Shown here piece by piece: positions 58,641 through 64,000 of a stretch of DNA of 64,000 bases. Location of the stretch: contig NC_068910.1 of NCBI RefSeq assembly GCF_023091745.1, forward strand, positions 129,535,170 through 129,599,169, read 5' to 3'. The DNA is from Budorcas taxicolor. Lineage: Eukaryota > Chordata > Mammalia > Artiodactyla > Bovidae. Made by a program: the position numbers and the translations under genes. The notes under the pieces are model-generated. The model saw only the letters and a list, made by a program, of their open reading frames with translations. It ran no database searches and was not told where the DNA came from. How positions within the stretch are numbered: position 1 is the stretch's first letter; each line of letters opens with the position of its first letter.

Positions 58641-58959
58641 TTCAGGTATAAATTACATTAAACTGCAAATATTTAAAGTGTCAATTTGATAAATTTTGAC
58701 ATATCCATACACCTGTGAAACCATTCTTGATTCAAAAGAAAAAACAAGGAGTGATAATCCTTCAACTTTGTTCCTTTTTTGAAAGTTGTTTTGGCTATTC
58801 TAGACAGTGCACATTTTCCAGGGAATTTTAAAATGAGATTATCATTTCTATATGACAGTCATCTGAGATTCTGATTGGGATTATATTGAATCTATAGATC
58901 AATTAGGAGAGAATTAACATCTTAATAATAATGTTCTAATCCATTGTCTTTCAGTTCAC

Positions 58960-59312
58960 TTGCTGTTTAAAAAATGCCATAGATTAAAAGTGGTTTATAA
59001 ACAACAGAAATTTATTTCTCACAGTTCTGGAAGCTGGAAGTTCAAGATCATGGTGCTAGCATGACTGTGTTCTGGTAAGAGCCCTCTTCCAGTCTGCAGA
59101 TAGCTGACTTCTTGTTATATCCTAACATGATGGAAAGAGAGCTATTCAGCTCTCGGGCCTCTCCTTATAAAGGCACTAATCATATTCATGAAGGTTTCCC
59201 CACCCTTCTGACCTAATCATCTCCCAAAGGCCCTGTCTCCAAGTATCATCACACTGGGGACTAGATATCAACTATTAATTTTGGGGAGGACAGAAACATT
59301 CAATCCATAGCA
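58960..59312 (-). mobile_element. MLT1-type ERVL-MaLR solo LTR
   Basis: On the plus strand the reversed LTR reads AAACAACAGAAATTTATTTC, TCACAGTTCTGGAAGCTGGA and CTGACCTAATCATCTCCCAA, a strong MLT1-type pattern. It is an old LTR with no internal retroviral sequence. Confidence 0.8.
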
Positions 59313-59389
59313 CCTGTGAACAAGATATATCTCTGTCTATTTAGGTTTTCTTAAATTTCTCTCAATAAGGTTTTGTCACACATTGAGGT

Positions 59390-59510
59390 GGGCCAACTGC
59401 TTTATTCAGTTCACTAATTCAACTGCTAATCTCTTCCAGAGACACTCTCACAGATATACTTCCAAAATAATGGGCGATACAGTAGACACATAAAATTAAC
59501 CATCAGTGTT
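59390..59510. mobile_element. Ancient repeat scrap of uncertain family
   Basis: GACACTCTCACAGATATACT and ACACATAAAATTAACCATCA are phrases of a common old mammalian repeat, possibly the other end of the family seen at 24375. Identification is tentative. Confidence 0.4.
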
Positions 59511-59651
59511 TTTCAGGCCCTTCCACTTTGGTGGACCCAACACTCCCATTTTAATCTCCCCAGCATAGTAAGATTGCACTAGCTCTGATGAGTTTAGCTT
59601 TTTAGCATTACTTTCTGTTTGGCTTTTTGTTAATCCCTGGTCTGTGCTACT

Positions 59652-59865
59652 TGGGCTCCTCTGGTAGCTAAGATGTAAAAACTTGGCCTGCCAATGCAGG
59701 AAATGTGCGTTCAGTCCCTGGGTTGGGAAGGTCCCCTGGAGAAGGAAATGGCAACCCATTTCAGTATTCTTGCCTGGAGAAGCCCATGGACAGAGGAGCC
59801 TGGCAGGCTACAGTCCACGGGGTAGCAAAAAAGTCGGTCATGACTTAGAGACCAAACAACAACAA
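59652..59865 (+). mobile_element. Bov-tA SINE with ACAAC tail
   Basis: A mutated tRNA-derived head is followed by a Bov-A body and a CAAACAACAACAA tail. Perfect duplication CTGTGCTACT lies at 59642-59651 and 59866-59875. Confidence 0.96.
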
Positions 59866-61794
59866 CTGTGCTACTCATACACTGGTGAGTGACTTGTAAG
59901 GAAAATGGCTCCAATTTATTGCACTAATTTCTCTGAGTCGCTTTTCTTTCCATGATCATTACCTCTATGTCCCAGCTCATTTAGTATCCTTGAATTCCCC
60001 CTTTTTTCCCTCCCCAGCTCTATCAGGCTGCAGAAAGTTCTGCTCAGCTTCTTTGACTCTCAGTAGCTTCTTTTTGCTTGGGTTCTTAGCTTTTCCTCAC
60101 ATGCTACTTAACAAATGGCAAATGTCTCAAAGGAAAATGCAACCCAGAATGTGGGGCACTCAATGAATTTCTCTTCTTTCTGAGGTTTTAGATCTCAAGC
60201 ACTGGCATTAGTAGGTCTTTTATGCCTTTAAACAGATTACGGAAATCTGGATTTTCTAGGTGTCCCCTATGGGAGCAACAATCTACTACCAGATGGTTCA
60301 TTATGGCTAGAAGCAGATGCTTAACGTATTATAATATGTTTCACCTTAGTTTTTTTTACTGAGGAGACAAAACTGTTTAAAGATAAACTTTATAGACTCA
60401 AATCACAGTGAAAACAGTATAAAATATAACTATCCTACTATTAACTATGAGACCAATTAAGATACATTATAGAATCCCTAAGTTATGAGACAAACCTATT
60501 ATAGTGACTGACTATAACTAGTCAATTATTAACTATCATTTTTACTCCATCAGTACATATCTGAAAAGTTGATGAAAAAGTATGTATTAATACAAAGAAT
60601 GATGCTTATTCTTCAGGTTTATACATGTCCAGATGAAAGTTAAAATTTCTTCTTAGAAATTAACTGTAATAACTTCTATTCTGGTTTTCTTTTCTTTCTT
60701 TAGTTTTCAATCTAGGACATAAAAATTCATTTCAAAGCTACCAAGCAAAAACTGCAGCATGTATTATAGAAGCCAACAGTAAAATGTCTGTCACAGGACT
60801 TTATAATTTTGAAGTCATCTAGGATGACTTAGCTAATGTTTGCATTCTGAACACAGAATCACAGTTGGGTTTCTAAAACAAATTAGAGGATCACAGATCT
60901 CCATAGCATGTCCAAGAGCTCATAGGCCCACACAGCAGCCTGCAGCTGAGGATTTAAAAACCCCATATACTTCTTGCTACTCTGGCAGTTCATTGCTTAC
61001 ATTTCCCTTGTTCATACTCACTGGCTCCCCTTAATGCTTCTCTGATATTTTCTCTAGCCCCGGTGTGGTGAGAAATCCTGCTCCTCTCCAGTCTTGAGAG
61101 CTAGACTGAATTCTTACATGCAAACAAGAGCAAAACTAAAAATGAAAACCAAGTAGTCCTGGGAAGCTCACTACTCATACAGGCTAAGTAAAATCACTTG
61201 TTTAAAAATGTTTACATCTGTTGAGTGGCACTGCTCCTTAAGTTCTAAGACCCCTACCTTCTCAACTAATTATCCTCATGTCAAGTAATCAGTTGTAGTT
61301 GATTGACTATATACTCATAAAAATCCCCAAATCCCTCAAAATAGAGGGAGAAGACTGGGATGTAATCAAAGAATTTTTCTCAATCCAACTATTAAGGAAA
61401 GGACATAAAAACATAGCAGATTTGGCATTGTGAGAAAGCACTGTAATGACCTTTTCTCTCTGAAAGCGCCTCCCTCCCCACTGATTGGCTGCTCCTGCCA
61501 CAGATGAAGACCATGGATAATTCCTCAGCATGGAATAAATGAACAAGGGGAACTGTAAACAGTCTGGCCAACCAGAAGCGATAGACACACAATGCAACCA
61601 AGACACAGCAGACCCTGCTCCCCACCGAGCTGATATAATCCACACTTGGCAAGGATGAGTTCTCACTGCAGGGCTCTCCTGCCTATATACACAGGCTCCC
61701 CTGAAGAAATGCGGCGGGAGAGTGGAGAGCAAGACAAAAGGAGGGAGGGAAATGGCTGCTGGAGGGGAGACCCACAGTGAGCAGGAAAATTGTG
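59866..61794. other. Unique stretch with no recognised gene
   Basis: No repeat family is recognised. The 61440-61760 part is richer in G+C, contains a few CpGs and an ATTGG (reversed CCAAT) box, and lies under a 182-codon minus-strand frame of unknown meaning. Confidence 0.4.
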
Positions 61795-61855
61795 TGTGTT
61801 CCCTTTGACCCAGAAATGCCAATCTGGGAGATCTTCCTATGGAAATAAAAACCAA
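61307..61855 (-). other. 182-codon minus-strand open frame, unidentified
   Basis: This is the longest open frame outside LINE-derived DNA. The translation has no family motif that I recognise. It is rich in Ser, Pro and Trp, and its start lies inside L1-derived sequence (from 61795). The flanks show no convincing splice or poly(A) signals. I treat it as probably non-coding. Confidence 0.15.
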
Positions 61856-62275
61856 AGTGTAAGAATAAATGTCAAATATTTATTGTAGCATAATTTGTTT
61901 TCTTTTTTAAAGAAAAAACACTGGAGGATAACCTAGAATATCTATCAATACAAAAATAATGGGAAAAATTATGTCTGCAAAGGAATAAATGTAGTTATTA
62001 AAAATTGGATCAACTATATGTATGTACCTATAGTAATGTACTTAATATAATAAACAAAATGGAACAGAGTAACTGGTATTATATGATCCTATTTACATAT
62101 GAAATAGAAAATAACTCTACCTAGGGTTGAATGTAGAAAAGGACAGAAGAAATTATTTTTTTCAGGAAGACGGAGGGGAGAGTACGTGGAGATTAGTAAT
62201 GTCTTCTCTATTTACTGTTATTTACTAGACTTGTTTTAATGAGTATTACTTTTATAATTTAAAAATGCAATAAAT
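61795..62275 (+). mobile_element. Ancient L1 3' end
   Basis: CCTTTGACCCAGAAATGCCA, TATGATCCTATTTACATATG and the GAGTATTACTTTTATAATTT terminus follow an old L1 ORF2 end and 3' UTR in plus orientation. Its last ~115 bp are also present as an inverted copy at 63.0-63.1 kb. Confidence 0.75.
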
Positions 62276-62338
62276 TTAAAATATAAAAAGAATTTATTGA
62301 GACTATTATTTACAAGTAATGCCAGTGGATGGTATAGT
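62162..62338 (+). repeat. Left arm of a ~180-bp inverted repeat
   Basis: The arm covers the end of the ancient L1 and ~60 bp beyond it. It pairs with 62963-63143, with about eight substitutions and one 4-bp indel over 177 bp (roughly 95% identity by eye). The spacer is 62339-62962. Confidence 0.95.
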
Positions 62339-62962
62339 TCTCCAGCATTTGCTTTAAATTGATCCTGGTACACAGAGGTAGGCAGCAACTTCTGTTCCTG
62401 GAGAGAGGCCTCACCACATGTTCCTTAGAAGCAGCCGATTAAAGCGCAGACTCTACAGTGACTCTGGAAAAGGCCAGTGGTTGTGAAGTGAAAACTACAT
62501 CCACCTCTCCAGAAGCTCAGCGGCAGAGGCTCCCAAGAGGAGGCTCGAGTCAGTAAGCTGAATGATAGCAGAACAGTGTTTTGTCTGGGAAAATCCCACT
62601 ACTCCAGCTACTGACAGCTTTTGTTGACTCCAGTCTCATATTTCAGAGATGTGATGTATAAGGATGGCCTGGCAGCTTCAGGAATAAATATTAAACTCTG
62701 GGAAAGATGCTGCTGTCCAGTTGCTAAGTGCTCTGTGTTAGCACCTTGGTGGACCACTGGAAGCCAATTATGGGACTTTCAGTTGTCACCCAGAGAACGG
62801 CATTAAGGCCTTGGAGGTGTGACATTTGGCTTAGTGTTGGCAATTTGGCTTCATGCTGATAAAAGCTTCCAGATCCTTGGCAGGGGTGGGGGTGGGGCAG
62901 CAAGAAATATATGATATTCAACAATGAACAAAAAATATGCAGAAGTTAGCAGCCTGAAAGTG
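62339..62962. other. Spacer between inverted-repeat arms
   Basis: This 624-bp unique sequence is GC-richer than its flanks, with a G-rich run near 62883-62898. A 61-codon plus-strand frame is not convincing. No repeat is recognised inside it. Confidence 0.6.
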
Positions 62963-63143
62963 ACTATACACTCCACTGGCATTACTTGTAAATAATACTC
63001 TCAATAAATTCTTTTTATATCTTAAATTTATTGCATTTTTAAAATATAAAAGTAATACACACTCATTATAACAAGTCTAGTAAATAACAGTAAATAGAGA
63101 AAACATTACTAATCTCCACCTACTCTCCCCTCCGTCTTCCTGA
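62963..63143 (-). repeat. Right arm of the ~180-bp inverted repeat
   Basis: This is the reverse complement of 62162-62338. It carries a 4-bp insertion (complement of TGTG) relative to the left arm, next to GAGTATTACT. Because the left arm joins an L1 end to adjacent unique DNA, and both parts are present here in the same order, this arm is a secondary copy and not an independent L1. Confidence 0.95.
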
Positions 63144-64000
63144 CAAAATCACTTCTGTGATTTTCATTCATTTTCCAACATCTTTTTTTCTATTCTGGTA
63201 AAATCCTGCTGTCCTCCATGTATGTCTTTTCTTCTTTCTCCCTACTGAGCCCCTTGAAAGATTATTTTACTTAATGTTTTGCTGAGTATCACAGAAATCC
63301 ATGCTTATAATAGCAATGATAGGAAATACAGATAAGTTAGAAAAAGAGAAAAATAATCATTCATAATCCCACTGCTGCTAATATTTTAGAATGCTTTCTT
63401 CTTTATACTTTTTAAAGTAGGTCTGCATTTGTATATCTTTACAAATATCTCACGTACATAACTAATATTATACATGAATATGAGAGAATGTGATGGAAGT
63501 GTGAAGGGGTTTGGACAGTATATTACTGCTGGGATCTGCATGCATGGTTGTGGTGTAGCTATGTGTTCTGGCGTGTCAAGCCTGTATTAATATTCCTCAG
63601 ACTGACAGCAGCCTCATGTCTCAGCCCTTCTTTTCTCTTCACAACTGACTTTGGCAGTCAGCAATATTTGCACATAAAGATTCCCGTGGGTGGTTACTTG
63701 ATCTTCTTTCATCCCAGTCTTTCACCTGCAGATAATCGGGTACCTAGGACCCCAGCCAGTCACTACTCTCTTCCCTTTCCTGTCTCCTGCCGTCATCTTT
63801 CCTGTTCCCTCTTTACTCCAATCTCCAAACAACATCCAAAAGCAGGCCAGGGAACAACATACAATCACTGAAATGTCCATTACAAAAAGGCACTCAATTA
63901 AGTATGAACCCTCTTCACCTGTTCGGAGGAAATATATAGCAAACATGGCCCTTGGGAGATTTCACTTCATGCAGAAAACTAAGAATGTCTTAAATATTGA
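63144..64000. other. Unique stretch with a possible old repeat scrap
   Basis: CATAATCCCACTGCTGCTAA near 63363 recalls an old mammalian repeat. Otherwise nothing is recognised. A 107-codon plus-strand frame at 63548-63871 has no known motif. Confidence 0.35.

Noticed and set aside
1..64000. Bacterial-type operon, phage, CRISPR or toxin-antitoxin systems
   Set aside because: There are no ribosome-binding-site-led gene arrays, no regularly spaced repeats and no long host-like open frames. The repeat content is diagnostic of a ruminant genome.

Overview
This window is mammalian nuclear DNA from a bovid ruminant, most likely cattle (Bos) or a close relative. It carries BOV-A2/Bov-A and Bov-tA SINEs, several 5'-truncated BovB (RTE-type) LINEs and a bovine-type L1, on a background of older mammalian repeats (L2, MIR, MER5, MLT1, ancient L1). 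I see no prokaryotic gene organisation, rRNA gene, free-standing tRNA gene or CRISPR array. Nearly all recognisable coding similarity is LINE reverse transcriptase or endonuclease debris. The rest looks intronic or intergenic.

Layout. 1-5 kb: SINEs, an L2 3' end split by a Bov-tA, and an L1 3' end. 5-9 kb: mostly unique DNA with one possible old LTR. 9-15.3 kb: ancient L1 fragments, two MER5-type elements, and a long L2 hit by four later insertions, one of them a 59-bp BovB tail. 16-25.3 kb: BOV-A2 copies, L1s in opposing orientations and two minus-strand BovBs. 25.3-30.9 kb: an L2, a Bov-tA and two plus-strand BovBs. 29.8-40.5 kb: one ancient minus-strand L1 broken up by a 4.3-kb bovine L1, a Bov-tA, a rearranged BovB, an MLT1-like LTR and a tiny SINE/LINE tail. 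40.5-48 kb: SINEs, L2 and MIR, plus the only plausible host exons. 49-52.3 kb: a second inverted BovB and another 1.1-kb BovB. 52.9-60 kb: SINEs, MIR, MER5A and MLT1. 60-64 kb: unique DNA, an L1 3' end, and a 0.18-kb inverted repeat with a 0.6-kb spacer.

The best candidate host gene is on the minus strand at 42.85-43.74 kb. Three open segments are bounded by AG/GT splice signals, agree in phase, and together encode a candidate single-pass membrane segment. I could not identify the protein, so this is a hypothesis.

The most unusual structures are the 62.2-63.1 kb inverted repeat, the three-part BovB at 37.1-39.1 kb whose junctions suggest template switching during insertion, and the in-phase exon trio. 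Family names rest on remembered consensus similarity, and element edges are usually good to within 5-20 bp except where a target-site duplication fixes them.
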